Part shown: positions 16,588-25,603 of the stretch, one piece after another
Position numbering within the stretch: position 1 is the first letter of the stretch
Layout of the letters: the number at the start of each line of letters is the position of its first letter
DNA from: JBCCXZ01 sp965228005
GTDB lineage: Bacteria; Planctomycetota; Planctomycetia; Pirellulales; Lacipirellulaceae
DNA length: 64,000 nucleotides
Assembly: GCA_965228005.1 (NCBI GenBank)
Contig: CBDDGV010000004.1
Span: 1,240,001-1,304,000, forward strand
Direction: 5' to 3'
Made by a program: the position numbers and the translations under genes
Notes under the pieces: generated by a model
What the model was told of the DNA's origin: nothing
Seen by the model: the letters and a program-made list of their open reading frames with translations, nothing else
Databases searched by the model: none

Positions 16588-17964
16588 TCAGCCGATCAGT
16601 GGGTTGGCATCAGGAAGAGCTGGTTCGTCATCAGCCCGCGGCAGTGACAGCGCAGCGACAACCGCTAGCGGTCCGATGCGTCCCGCGAACATCATCAGCA
16701 TGATGACCCAGCGGGAGGCCTCGCTCATTTCCGACGTGAACCCTGTGCTAAGGCCCACCGTGGCTAATGCTGAGAGGACCTCGAACATCGCGTCGAGGAA
16801 GACCCCGCCCGACTTGGCGTGAGAAACGCCGCTTTGTTCGATACAGACGATCGTCATCAGGCCAATCGTCGCGAACAGCAGGTAGCTCAAGACGACGATC
16901 CCCGCCTTCGCAACGACGCTCTGCGGAATGCGGCGCCCGAACACGGCCGCGGCTTCACGCCCTCGGAGGCGAGCGAACATGTCGAGGAAGTAGACGGCGA
17001 ATGTCGATACCTTGGTCCCCCCTGCTGTGGAACATGAATTCCCGCCGATCACCATGAAGAGCATAAAGACCACCAGCGTTGCGTTGCTGAACTCACCGAT
17101 CGGTAGGGTGTTGAATCCCGCCGTTCTCGTGGTCACCCCCTGGAACAGCGAGGCACAGAAACTCCCGCTCGGCGAGAGATCGCTCACCGTGTTGTTTCGT
17201 TCGAGCACCCAGAACGAGACGCTTCCAGCGGCAACTAAGGCGGTCCCAGCGATCAGTGTGAGTTTCGAATGGAAGCTCAAGGAACGCCACCGGTCTCCAC
17301 GCGACTTTCGAGGGAGGTAAACGAGCTCACGGATGACCGGGTACCCGAGTCCTCCGAGCAAGATTAAAGCGACAACCGTGACGTTGACCACGGGGTCGGC
17401 CACCGAGTTAGAGAGACTGTTGTCGTCTAGCGCGAAACCCGCGTTGCAGAAGGCCGACACCGAGTGAAAGACTCCCCACCACACTGCCGCCGATGGCTCG
17501 TCGATGAAGAGACGCCGAACCAATAGGACCAGAGCGCCTACCCCTTCGATCACTAGCGTCGCAACTACCACGCCATTGACATAACGGGTCAGATTCTCCC
17601 GTGCCGGCAATCCGACCGTCTCGGTCATCAGCTCCCGCTGCTCGTCGGTGGTCCGCCCCGTCAGGTCAACCACAAGAACCGTGGCGACGGTGATGATCCC
17701 GAGCCCTCCGAACTGGATCAGCAACAGGATGACGGATTGCCCGACAAACGAAAAATCGTTTGCTGTTGAACGAACCGACAGGCCAGTGACGCAAGACGCA
17801 CTGGTGGCGGTAAAAGCCGCGTCGCTTAGCGAGAACGGCTCTGCCTCAGGCGTGTGGCAGACCGGGAGCATCAGCAGAACTGTGCCTACAACAATGAGGC
17901 CAAGGAACCAAACGAAAAGCGATTTCGCGGGGCTCTTTGCGATTTGATGGTGGATTTGTTTCAT
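16588..17964 (-). CDS. Potassium uptake protein, TrkH/KtrB family
   Basis: 458 residues with repeated M1-P-M2 channel-like units. Selectivity-filter regions are readable around ASCVTGLSV, SAFCNAGFAL, GVTTRTAGFNT and ALATVGLSTG, each with the single conserved Gly of Trk/Ktr proteins. It conducts K+ into the cell, normally with a cytoplasmic TrkA/KtrA partner; no such gene is in the window. It lies 39 bases after the DUF1656 gene and 46 before the antiporter gene, all minus strand. Position within an efflux operon suggests K+ replenishment during acid or salt stress, which is inference. Confidence 0.92.
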   Translation of the reverse strand: MKQIHHQIAKSPAKSLFVWFLGLIVVGTVLLMLPVCHTPEAEPFSLSDAAFTATSASCVTGLSVRSTANDFSFVGQSVILLLIQFGGLGIITVATVLVVDLTGRTTDEQRELMTETVGLPARENLTRYVNGVVVATLVIEGVGALVLLVRRLFIDEPSAAVWWGVFHSVSAFCNAGFALDDNSLSNSVADPVVNVTVVALILLGGLGYPVIRELVYLPRKSRGDRWRSLSFHSKLTLIAGTALVAAGSVSFWVLERNNTVSDLSPSGSFCASLFQGVTTRTAGFNTLPIGEFSNATLVVFMLFMVIGGNSCSTAGGTKVSTFAVYFLDMFARLRGREAAAVFGRRIPQSVVAKAGIVVLSYLLFATIGLMTIVCIEQSGVSHAKSGGVFLDAMFEVLSALATVGLSTGFTSEMSEASRWVIMLMMFAGRIGPLAVVAALSLPRADDEPALPDANPLIG

Positions 17965-18003
17965 CGCTTACAACTACCTGCAAGAGCCGTCAGCCGCCCG
18001 AGT

Positions 18004-18216
18004 CTACAGTGGAACGAAAAGGGTGCCAATCACGCATGAGTAGATGACGACTAGCGCGACAAAGAAGAGCGGAGGGAAGAAGATATAGCGCGAGAGGCCG
18101 AAACGATTCAGCAAGCTCGCGGTAAACCAGGCAGCCGCAAGCCCGAGCGTCGCCGCGATCAAGAGCGGAGGAAAATAGATCCCGTAGATTTCGATTTCTT
18201 TTGGAATGCTGATCAT
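18004..18216 (-). CDS. DUF1656 small membrane protein (AaeX-like)
   Basis: 70 residues with two hydrophobic helices. The start MISIPKEIEIYGIYFPPLLI matches the layout of AaeX/DUF1656 proteins, where a short strand and GxxFPP precede the first helix. These proteins are regularly encoded between FUSC (AaeB) and HlyD (AaeA) partners. I chose the ATG at 18216; a GTG nine codons upstream (18243) is possible. It lies 59 bases after the FUSC gene and 39 before trkH. Its role in the pump is not established. Confidence 0.8.
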   Translation of the reverse strand: MISIPKEIEIYGIYFPPLLIAATLGLAAAWFTASLLNRFGLSRYIFFPPLFFVALVVIYSCVIGTLFVPL

Positions 18217-18275
18217 TGGGTATCGTGCGATTCTCTGTTCCACGACGGGAGTATGCAGGCAATCCTCCAGGCCTA

Positions 18276-20462
18276 TCAGAACCGCGGCTCTCGGAGTTCG
18301 CTCCAGCTCAGGTTTTCGGCGGCCCTGCCAAAACCGGCTTCCGCTTCTGCCAAACCCCTGTAGCTTGCAAGAATCCCAAAAAGGCGACGGCGTGTGTCCT
18401 TACAATCGCTCTCAGAAGCGGCGGTTCCGAGTTCGTTGGAAATCAGCGACTCGAGTTGATCCAGCTCTTGCAGCACATCTGAGCGGATGTCTTCACCGGC
18501 GGTCCAACTCGATTCTTGACCGTCCCACTGCAAAAGAGTGGAATCCCACTTCGTCTGCCACCTCTTGACCTCCGCGCTGAGTCGCTCTTCATTCGAGCCT
18601 TGACGCTCGTTGCTTCCTGTCCCACGAAGATCGCGAACCCGGAAGGCGAGGTCGTAAAGGCTCGAACCGAGGTCCTCCAAGGCCTCCGACGAGCAACCCG
18701 GGAAATCGTCTGCATCGATCTTCTTTGCCGTTGCTATGAGGTTGCCCGGTAGACTCAGTATGTCTGCCTCCAGGTACCTGGCTCGCATCCCCGACAGAAA
18801 AGACGGCTTGCCTGTCCCCGCCTCCCGATACAGACGAATCAACTCGCGCGAGTGCTGGAAGAACCTGCGGCAGTGACGCAGGAAGATCTTCTCCGGCCTG
18901 GGAGAAGGCGGTAGGTAGAAGACCGCGACGAGCAGCGCGCCGAGCAGACACGACATGTAGAGGCTGTTTGCGAAAGAGGCGAAACTGTAGGTCTGTTCGT
19001 TGGCGATAGACATGGTCGAGATCGAATTCGCCAGCATCGATGCCTTTGCCCCGGCTTGTTGGGGCTTTGAGTAGTGGTAGCAGACGGCAAAAGACCATAA
19101 GAAGATCAACAAACCCAGTTGGCCGTAACCGGAGAGGTGAGGCATCAGGAACACGTACAGAACGGCGCCGTAGATCGATGCGATGACGACCGGTATGGCG
19201 ATGCCATGCAGGGGAGGCGCCCCCGTCCGGATCGCCAAGAAAGCGTACAAGGTGGACATCTGCCAGAAAGCTGCCCCTCCCGGCATATCGGGCACGTAGA
19301 CGGTGAGGAGAAACGAAGCCCAGAAAGCGAAGAAAACCGTCGAGACCCCCAGCATGCGATCTGGATATGGTGATGCAAAAGGTAATCTACGTTGGGCCCT
19401 GCCGCGTCGAGCCTTCCCGGAGGATTGTTCCGAGAGTTCGCTGATGCACTCGAAGAGAGCTCGGGTTCCCCATTCAATACGCTTTAAGTGCTCGATGCCC
19501 GTTTCCAGAGCAGCCAGCTGAATAGGCGTAACGGCATCAGCCGCCGAAGCCGACAACTCCAATTCAATTGGCTCTAGATCGATATCGAGGTCTTTGCCTG
19601 ACGCAATGCCCTCGATGGATTCGTACCGGCGTACTAGCTCCAACTCGAATTCATCGAGATTAGGCACCAGACGGTCCATGGGAAGATCTATCAGGTCGGG
19701 CAGGCAAGTCCGCCAATGCCCCGCCTCTTCGGCAAGCTCGTGAGAGAGCGACAAGAACTCCCTCCATTGAGGCCTCTTCGCCGAGACCCTGAAGTCGTCT
19801 CTTTCGGCGGATTCTAGTTTCTGCGAAACCTGAGCGAGCAATTGAAGCATCTCTGCCCGCCGTTCCCGAAACTCTTTGGTTGTGCTTTGCCCCTGGCGTA
19901 CCTCGCGATACCCCTTGAGCAGTTGACCCTGAACTCCAATCAGGGCTGTCGCTTTCTCGATGAGATCACTCCGCGTGGTGACTGGCCACAAGATTGAACT
20001 CACGATGCCGTGGACTAGTATCCCGAGCCCGGTTTCCTGGCTCCTTTCTACGGCGATCTGGAAGGAGGAAGCGGAATCGTGGGAGTCGGCGACGATTACC
20101 GTTGAGATAAAGCCGCTCGCATACCAGAAATAGCTTAGTTTCTTGCCCTGCATCAGGTAGGCGCAGATGCACACGTAGAGGCACGCAATGGCCATGAATG
20201 GCCATCTGTCCTGGGGAAACCAGGAGAGGAATACAAACGCGAAGAAGACGGCGACGAGCGTGCCGCCCATCCGCTCTAACGCCCGATTGAGCGACTGCCC
20301 CTCGGTAGCCAGGCTGACGAACGCAACGGCGAATGCTGCCCAGTGCGGCTTCTCCCACCCCATGGCCAAGGCAATGCCGATCGAGACCGTGACCGAGATC
20401 GCGGTCTTGAGGGCCTCTCTTGCGGCAAGAGAGGGGAACAGGGTTTCTTCTGAGGAATCCAT
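18276..20462 (-). CDS. FUSC-family inner-membrane transporter (AaeB-like)
   Basis: 728 residues in the two-block FUSC arrangement: an N-terminal membrane block (about residues 15-175), a soluble helical region (180-345), a second membrane block (about 355-520) and a cytoplasmic C-terminal part. Family-like phrases are ALAMGWEKPHWAAFAVAFVS and GGTLVAVFFAFVFL. FUSC proteins such as AaeB export aromatic carboxylic acids with an HlyD-type adaptor. The ATG at 20462 has GAGGGGAG upstream; a longer frame to 20591 would overlap the preceding gene and is rejected. It lies 34 bases after the HlyD gene, so it is very likely co-transcribed. Confidence 0.9.
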   Translation of the reverse strand: MDSSEETLFPSLAAREALKTAISVTVSIGIALAMGWEKPHWAAFAVAFVSLATEGQSLNRALERMGGTLVAVFFAFVFLSWFPQDRWPFMAIACLYVCICAYLMQGKKLSYFWYASGFISTVIVADSHDSASSFQIAVERSQETGLGILVHGIVSSILWPVTTRSDLIEKATALIGVQGQLLKGYREVRQGQSTTKEFRERRAEMLQLLAQVSQKLESAERDDFRVSAKRPQWREFLSLSHELAEEAGHWRTCLPDLIDLPMDRLVPNLDEFELELVRRYESIEGIASGKDLDIDLEPIELELSASAADAVTPIQLAALETGIEHLKRIEWGTRALFECISELSEQSSGKARRGRAQRRLPFASPYPDRMLGVSTVFFAFWASFLLTVYVPDMPGGAAFWQMSTLYAFLAIRTGAPPLHGIAIPVVIASIYGAVLYVFLMPHLSGYGQLGLLIFLWSFAVCYHYSKPQQAGAKASMLANSISTMSIANEQTYSFASFANSLYMSCLLGALLVAVFYLPPSPRPEKIFLRHCRRFFQHSRELIRLYREAGTGKPSFLSGMRARYLEADILSLPGNLIATAKKIDADDFPGCSSEALEDLGSSLYDLAFRVRDLRGTGSNERQGSNEERLSAEVKRWQTKWDSTLLQWDGQESSWTAGEDIRSDVLQELDQLESLISNELGTAASESDCKDTRRRLFGILASYRGLAEAEAGFGRAAENLSWSELREPRF

Positions 20463-20496
20463 GGCGGCGACTCCCCTCAAGTGGACCTGAGAAGAA

Positions 20497-21633
20497 TCAC
20501 TGCAACAGTCCGGGAGTGGGCGGAACGTCTGGAGTTTCCGTCGTTCCCGCAGACCCTGTGATGACAAGCACAGAAGTTGTCGTCCCAACAATCAAGTCGA
20601 CCCCATCTGGTACTTCGGAGACGTGGACTCGGACAGGTATCCGCTGGGCGAGGCGGATCCATTGGAAGGTAGGACTGATGTTTGGCAATAGATCCTCTCC
20701 CGTGCTGCCGTCATCCTGTGCGATGCCTCGCCCAATACTGTCGACCACACCGTGGAGCGGGGTATTGGGGTAAGACATCAGCGTGACCACCGCTTTGTCG
20801 CCCGCACGTATTTTCCCTACCCGACTCTCCCGGAAGAAGCCGTGGATCCAGAAGCTGTTTATGTCGACGAACGCCAGGGCCGGCTGATTCGCAACGGCTT
20901 GGCTGCCAAGCCGGAGGTCGAGGTTGGTGACATCGCCGTCTACCGGAGCCCGCACCTCAGTGAATTCCAGGTCGAGTTCAGCCGACTTGACGGCCGCCTT
21001 GGCCTTGCGGAGCCGGGCATTGGCGTCGCCTTCCGCACCCAACGACGCTTTTGCCTCTGCCAGTTCGGCCTGTGCTTTGAGCAAGGCGGCCTTGTAGTCG
21101 ATCAGCTGCGCCTCGGCGGTGGTTTGCCTAGCCAAATACGAATCGTAGTTGGCCCTAGCTTGCTCCACCCGACGAGTAGCGGTCGAGCCCTCCTCATCCA
21201 TCCGGAGCTGACGATCGTACTCTTGCTTTGCTTCTACAACCCGTGAGGCGTATGCCTCGATAGCGATCTCACCCGTCTGTACAGTGGCCTCTGCGGACTG
21301 GACGACAGCCTTGGCAGACTCAACTTGCTTCTCGAGCGCATCGATCGTGTCCTTTGTTTCGTCCAACGCAGCGCGAGCTTGGTCGAGAGCAGCCTGGTAC
21401 GTCCGCGGATCAATCTTGAACAAGAGGTCGCCCGCCTTGACCCGCTGATTGTCCCGGATTGGCAGCTCCACAACCGGACCGGAAACCCGCGGTGTAATCT
21501 GGATGACCTGCGCTCGGACCTGCCCGTCACGAGTCCAGGGATTGTTCACGTATGCGCGGTACTTGTAGAGACTCAAGAGCACGGCGACGGCGACCACCGA
21601 GCCGGTCACCAGAACTCTTCGCGAACTGTTCAT
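20497..21633 (-). CDS. HlyD/EmrA-type membrane fusion protein (AaeA-like)
   Basis: 378 residues. One N-terminal membrane helix (VLVTGSVVAVAVLLSLY) is followed by NNPWTRDGQVRAQVIQITPR, the AaeA/EmrA-type entry into the lipoyl domain (VSGPVVELPI, KAGDLLFKID). A long coiled-coil hairpin spans about residues 75-205, then a second lipoyl half (APVDGDVTNLDLRLGSQA) and a beta-barrel. It forms the periplasmic adaptor linking the inner-membrane pump to an outer-membrane channel. I chose the ATG at 21633 (MNSSRRVL); the longer frame to 21747 lacks support. It is the first gene of the minus-strand operon and is divergent from the outer-membrane efflux gene. Confidence 0.92.
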   Translation of the reverse strand: MNSSRRVLVTGSVVAVAVLLSLYKYRAYVNNPWTRDGQVRAQVIQITPRVSGPVVELPIRDNQRVKAGDLLFKIDPRTYQAALDQARAALDETKDTIDALEKQVESAKAVVQSAEATVQTGEIAIEAYASRVVEAKQEYDRQLRMDEEGSTATRRVEQARANYDSYLARQTTAEAQLIDYKAALLKAQAELAEAKASLGAEGDANARLRKAKAAVKSAELDLEFTEVRAPVDGDVTNLDLRLGSQAVANQPALAFVDINSFWIHGFFRESRVGKIRAGDKAVVTLMSYPNTPLHGVVDSIGRGIAQDDGSTGEDLLPNISPTFQWIRLAQRIPVRVHVSEVPDGVDLIVGTTTSVLVITGSAGTTETPDVPPTPGLLQ

Positions 21634-22013
21634 GGCGTCACTCGTTGATTGTGTTGTCGCCCAAAAAAGGTTGAGCCAAGTCAAGGAGAAGACTATGCCG
21701 ACGGGAGTCCGCGAGAAACGCGACAAGAGAACTCCCGAATCGGTCACCAGCCCCGCCTGGTAGCAAGCAGTTTAGTCCGGTCGCTTTGGCGCTGCTAGCA
21801 CGCCAGCGACGCTGCCCGTCGGAAAGAGTGTCACGCTCTCTTATGAGCAAGCGGTGCGGCTAGCCGATGCCTTGCGCGGCAAACCTTAGCGGCTGCGTCA
21901 GGAGGGACGACCGATGGGTTCGGATTCGACCTTAAGTGCGGGTTTTACCGATACGGAGCCCAGAAGCGGATACACGGGTCGAACACGATCCATCGATTGC
22001 ACCAATCCTGCCG
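21634..22013. promoter_or_regulatory. Divergent control region between pump operon and outer-membrane channel
   Basis: The 380-base gap separates the minus-strand HlyD operon from the plus-strand efflux channel gene and must contain promoters for both. I cannot point to convincing -10/-35 boxes. No LysR-type regulator gene is adjacent, unlike in the enterobacterial aae locus. Confidence 0.45.
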
Positions 22014-23651
22014 ATGAGACATCCATCGCCGATGCACCTCCCTAGGACTATATCGCAGTCTTTCCGCCAGCTTCTAGCGTTCGCCTGCCTGCCAAGCTTA
22101 CTCCTGGCCAACAGCGGCTGTGCGGGCTACGGCCTGGGCGACTGGTACCGCAACAGCTTCAAGGTAGGCCCCGAGTATCGCGAGCCGGCGGCGCCCGTCG
22201 CCGTGGACTGGATCGATGAGAACGACCAACGCGTCAACTCAAACACTGCCCAGACCGCCGATTGGTGGACCGTCTTCGAAGACCCGGTTCTGAACCAGCT
22301 CGTCCAGTCTGCCTACCAGCAAAACCTAACCTTGCGGGAAGCAGGCCAGCGTGTCCTGGAGGCCCGAGCGAACCGCGGCATCGCGGTAGGCAATCTCTTC
22401 CCTCAGTCGCAGACGCTCAACGGAGAGTTTGCTCGGACCTTAGACAGTGAAAACGTTGCCAATTTGCCGCCCGGGTTCAACCGGAGCTTCGACGGTTGGA
22501 CAACATCCGGCAACGTCCTGTGGGAGGTAGACCTGTGGGGCCGCTTCAGGCGGGCGGTTGAATCAGCTGACGCCGACCTCGACGCCTCTGTCGAGAACTA
22601 CGACGACGTGTTAGTAAGCCTCGTTGCGGAGATCGCCGCAACCTACACGAACATCCGCACCCTACAGAAGCGACTCGAGTACGCGGTAGCGAACGCTGAG
22701 CTGCAGGCGGGGAGCTTGAAGATCAGCGAGTCGCAGTTCCGCAACGGCGCAGTGACGGAGGTGGACGTTCAGCAAGCGACAATCAACCTCACTACAACCG
22801 AAGCTCTGATCCCAGACCTCAGGGAGGCGCTGCGGATCCAGAATAATCTCTTGTGCTTCTTACTTGGAACTCCACCCCGAGACATGCTCCCGGAACTGGG
22901 TGACGGGCCGATACCCAGGCCGCCGGTTGAAGTGGCTCTCGGTATTCCGTGTGAACTAATCCGCCGCCGCCCAGATGTGCGTCTTGCTGAGCGAAACGTT
23001 GCTGCACAGAGTGCGCTGATCGGCGTTGCAGCAGCAGACTTGTATCCAGCATTCTCTATCGGCGGTTCAATAGGTTACTCCGCACAGAACCTGAGTCGCC
23101 TCTTTGTGCCGACTAGCAACACAGGCCTAATCGCTCCGGGATTCAGCTGGAACCTGCTGAATTACGGACGAATTAGGAACAACGTCCGTGCTGAAGAAGC
23201 CGCTTTCCAAGCGCTCGCTGTGGAGTACCAGAACACAGTGCTGCGGGCCAACAAGGAAGTGGAGGACGGCGTCACTCAATTCCTCTACGCCCAGGACAAA
23301 ACGCTGATCCTTGCCGAGACCGTGCAGGCCACCGAACGCGCATCTGAGCTGATCATGTCACAGTACAAGAATGGCGCAGTGAACTTCAACTCGGTCTTCA
23401 CGATCCAAGAGTCCCAGGTGACTCAGCAGGACAACTACGCCGCCTCACAGGGTGACATCGCCCTGGGACTGATCGCAGTCTACAAGGCGCTCGGCGGCGG
23501 TTGGGAAGTGCGGCTTGGCGCCGGGCTTGACTCCGTAACAATTGTCGAGCCGGTGGTAGTTCCTGTGCCGGAGCTAGAGGAGGAAGTTCTAGGCCCCCAG
23601 GACAGTCTGGAATCCCTGCCCAGACCCGAGAGAGAACCGCTCGCCCGATAA
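22014..23651 (+). CDS. RND/MFP-type outer-membrane efflux lipoprotein (NodT/OprM family)
   Basis: About 545 residues. A signal peptide with a lipobox (LLLANSGC) is followed by the family opening KVGPEYREP and then WWTVFEDPVLNQLV. Two TolC-like helical repeats follow, with LWEVDLWGRFRRAVESADAD, an RRRPDVRLAERN block and SWNLLNYGRIRNNVRAEEA, all typical of this family. It would form the outer-membrane tunnel for the HlyD/FUSC pump across the divergent promoter. The start is uncertain (ATG at 22014 or 22032; no clear ribosome-binding site). The C-terminal tail of about 40 residues (VVVPVPELEEEVLG) is acidic and proline-rich and is probably periplasmic. Confidence 0.92.
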   Translation: MRHPSPMHLPRTISQSFRQLLAFACLPSLLLANSGCAGYGLGDWYRNSFKVGPEYREPAAPVAVDWIDENDQRVNSNTAQTADWWTVFEDPVLNQLVQSAYQQNLTLREAGQRVLEARANRGIAVGNLFPQSQTLNGEFARTLDSENVANLPPGFNRSFDGWTTSGNVLWEVDLWGRFRRAVESADADLDASVENYDDVLVSLVAEIAATYTNIRTLQKRLEYAVANAELQAGSLKISESQFRNGAVTEVDVQQATINLTTTEALIPDLREALRIQNNLLCFLLGTPPRDMLPELGDGPIPRPPVEVALGIPCELIRRRPDVRLAERNVAAQSALIGVAAADLYPAFSIGGSIGYSAQNLSRLFVPTSNTGLIAPGFSWNLLNYGRIRNNVRAEEAAFQALAVEYQNTVLRANKEVEDGVTQFLYAQDKTLILAETVQATERASELIMSQYKNGAVNFNSVFTIQESQVTQQDNYAASQGDIALGLIAVYKALGGGWEVRLGAGLDSVTIVEPVVVPVPELEEEVLGPQDSLESLPRPEREPLAR

Positions 23652-23693
23652 AAGCCCGCCGACCGCCCAACTGTGTTGCCAGGAGGTAACAGG

Positions 23694-24059
23694 ATGTCGA
23701 GAGTTTCTACTGTCGTCTGTCTTTCATTGATCGCCCTTGGTAGTGCGGGCACGGCCTGCGGGGCAACGACCAAGGACCTCGTCAAATCGGAAGGCTGGTT
23801 CGGTCTGCTGTGCGACAACTGCGTACCGGACTGTATCCGGTGCTACTGCTGCCCCGACTACTGCAAGAAACCACTCCCGAAGGTGTGCGGCCCGCTCCCC
23901 CCCAACCTGAGCGGCGGCTGCGGGCCCAATCGCTGGTGGGCGTGCGGAAGGCCGCCCGCACCGTCTCAGATTTCCTGCGGCGATGTCGTCCCGGCTGCGG
24001 CAAATGAGGCCCAACAAGCAAAAGGCAAGATGGCGGGTAATTTACCCAAGGGGAAGTGA
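23694..24059 (+). CDS. Small cysteine-rich secreted protein, unknown
   Basis: 121 residues behind a perfect AGGAGGT ribosome-binding site six bases before the ATG. The N-terminus is a signal peptide (SRVSTVVCLSLIALGSAGTACGA). The mature part is rich in Cys and Pro, with clusters such as CDNCVPDCIRCYCCPDYC and CGPLPPNLSGGCGP, suggesting disulphides or metal binding in the periplasm. I do not recognise the family. It starts 42 bases after the efflux channel gene on the same strand and is probably co-transcribed, so a role with the efflux system is plausible. Confidence 0.75.
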   Translation: MSRVSTVVCLSLIALGSAGTACGATTKDLVKSEGWFGLLCDNCVPDCIRCYCCPDYCKKPLPKVCGPLPPNLSGGCGPNRWWACGRPPAPSQISCGDVVPAAANEAQQAKGKMAGNLPKGK

Positions 24060-24090
24060 CGCCGCTCAGTCGAAACTGCTTATCGTCCGG

Positions 24091-24702
24091 CTACTGCCCC
24101 AAGCCGCTCGTTGTTGCTCCGACCGTGCGGCGGATGCGGATAATCTCCTTCAGCAACAGGTCTAGTTTCCAACGCAGCTCAGCGGTCTCGGACTCCTTTA
24201 CGGCCTGTCGGCCCATCTGCAGCTCGACCTTCGAGTACTCTGCCCGGGCTCGGAACACTTCTAGGTCTGCGTCGGATACTGCATCGGGCACGCTCTCGCG
24301 GATCGCGAGCGACCTTTTGAGTTTCTGCTCGGCGGAGAGGGCCTCGTTATAGGCGAACCGGAGGAACAGATCGTTGCTTGACTTGACCTCTCCTTGTTCT
24401 GCTGACGCGAGAACCGTTTGCGTCAACTCCACCGTCGCCCGGAGCTCATTGAGCCGAGACTCAGACACGCTGCCTCTCACGGCTACGTTCCTCTCTTCCG
24501 AACGGGCAAGCAATGCCTTCGCAAGTCGGAGTTGTGCGCGTGCGTAATCTACGTCTCCGAACTCTTTCGTAGCCGGATTCGCAGATTCGTCAAATGTTTC
24601 GACAGTGTCGCGCTGTGCGAAGGCTCTACCCTCTAGGATGGGGCAACACAAGACTACAGCGGATAGGATCAACATGGGCTCTCTTGTCTTTGTGGCAAAC
24701 AT
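24091..24702 (-). CDS. Exported coiled-coil protein, unknown
   Basis: 203 residues from the ATG at 24702, with GAGGTCGAGA just upstream. A signal peptide (PMLILSAVVLCCPILEGRAF) is followed by an almost entirely helical, charged sequence (RAQLRLAKALLARSEERNVA, LRATVELTQTVLASAEQGEV, KWKL-type C-terminus) suggesting a periplasmic coiled coil. It resembles helical hairpins of efflux adaptors in style, but no lipoyl or barrel region exists and I cannot assign a family. It is convergent with the Cys-rich protein gene, 31 bases apart. Confidence 0.65.
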   Translation of the reverse strand: MFATKTREPMLILSAVVLCCPILEGRAFAQRDTVETFDESANPATKEFGDVDYARAQLRLAKALLARSEERNVAVRGSVSESRLNELRATVELTQTVLASAEQGEVKSSNDLFLRFAYNEALSAEQKLKRSLAIRESVPDAVSDADLEVFRARAEYSKVELQMGRQAVKESETAELRWKLDLLLKEIIRIRRTVGATTSGLGQ

Positions 24703-25125
24703 TCTCGACCTCGTCGGGATTAGATGCTTCGGGCAGGAATCGGCAACCTTTGCTCGATTCTCATTCGACACCGCATCGATTAGGCAGCACCCGCGTTGTG
24801 CGTGATATTCACGCTCCCATTCTAGCTTGACGAGCAGCCCTTGCGGCTAATGCAGTACCCTTGTTGCTCCAACTTTCTTGTGCATGCCCTAACCCTCTAG
24901 AAGGCCAACTGCATGCCGTTGGTGTTTGAGTGTTTCGTGCCGAACGAGCAGGCAACTATCGTAGAAGCTAAGCTGCCGAGGCAAAGCGACTCCGGTCCGC
25001 ACTTTCCATCCAGGTTTCTGCGTAATGACACTTGCTGAGCCCAAGGGTCGAGATGAAAGCTGCTTATAGATAGTCTTTTTGTCCCGGGGGACCTGGGCCA
25101 GACAGAACTTAGCCAGGAGATGGCG
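24703..25125. other. Intergenic stretch before the K+ channel gene
   Basis: About 420 bases lie between two genes transcribed away from each other. No supported ORF, repeat or structured RNA was seen; it should contain both promoters. Confidence 0.45.
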
Positions 25126-25500
25126 ATGACAAATCAACATAGCGATCGTGTCACGGGGTTTAGGAGCTTCCTGACTTTCACTTCGCATTTCTTCCATTAC
25201 TGCTTCGTGTTGCGCTGGCTCCTCGGGATGCAGTTCGTCCTTGTCTTGTTAGGAGGGCTTGCTATCGCACGCTGCGAGGACATTCATCCACTCCAAGGCA
25301 TCTACTTTTCACTGATCACATCGACCACGGTAGGATACGGCGACATCATCCCGAGTGCTGGAATTAGTCAGATAGTCAGTGTGCTGCTCGCTATCCTGGG
25401 CACCATCTTGTTCGGTCTCGTCATCGCCGTAGCCACGCAGGCCTTCACGGTAACCATCGAGGAGTACAAGACGGCTAAGGAGTCAGCACACACTCTGTAA
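25126..25500 (+). CDS. Two-helix K+ channel protein
   Basis: 124 residues with two membrane helices flanking a pore loop. The K+ selectivity filter TTVGYGD is at residues 67-73, the second helix is SVLLAILGTILFGLVIAVAT. There is no RCK domain, so it is a minimal KcsA-like channel. The frame opens with ATGGCGATG; the second ATG (25126) is preferred because AGGAG at 25115-25119 then has a six-base spacer. It complements the TrkH and antiporter genes of the same island in ion homeostasis. Confidence 0.85.
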   Translation: MTNQHSDRVTGFRSFLTFTSHFFHYCFVLRWLLGMQFVLVLLGGLAIARCEDIHPLQGIYFSLITSTTVGYGDIIPSAGISQIVSVLLAILGTILFGLVIAVATQAFTVTIEEYKTAKESAHTL

Positions 25501-25603
25501 GAGCCCATGCGGCAAGCGAAGCGTGTTCCCGATGTATCTTCATGAACTCTGAGCAGTTATCCCTGGGACGCACTACTAAACCGAATTCGGCCACGTTTTC
25601 CTA

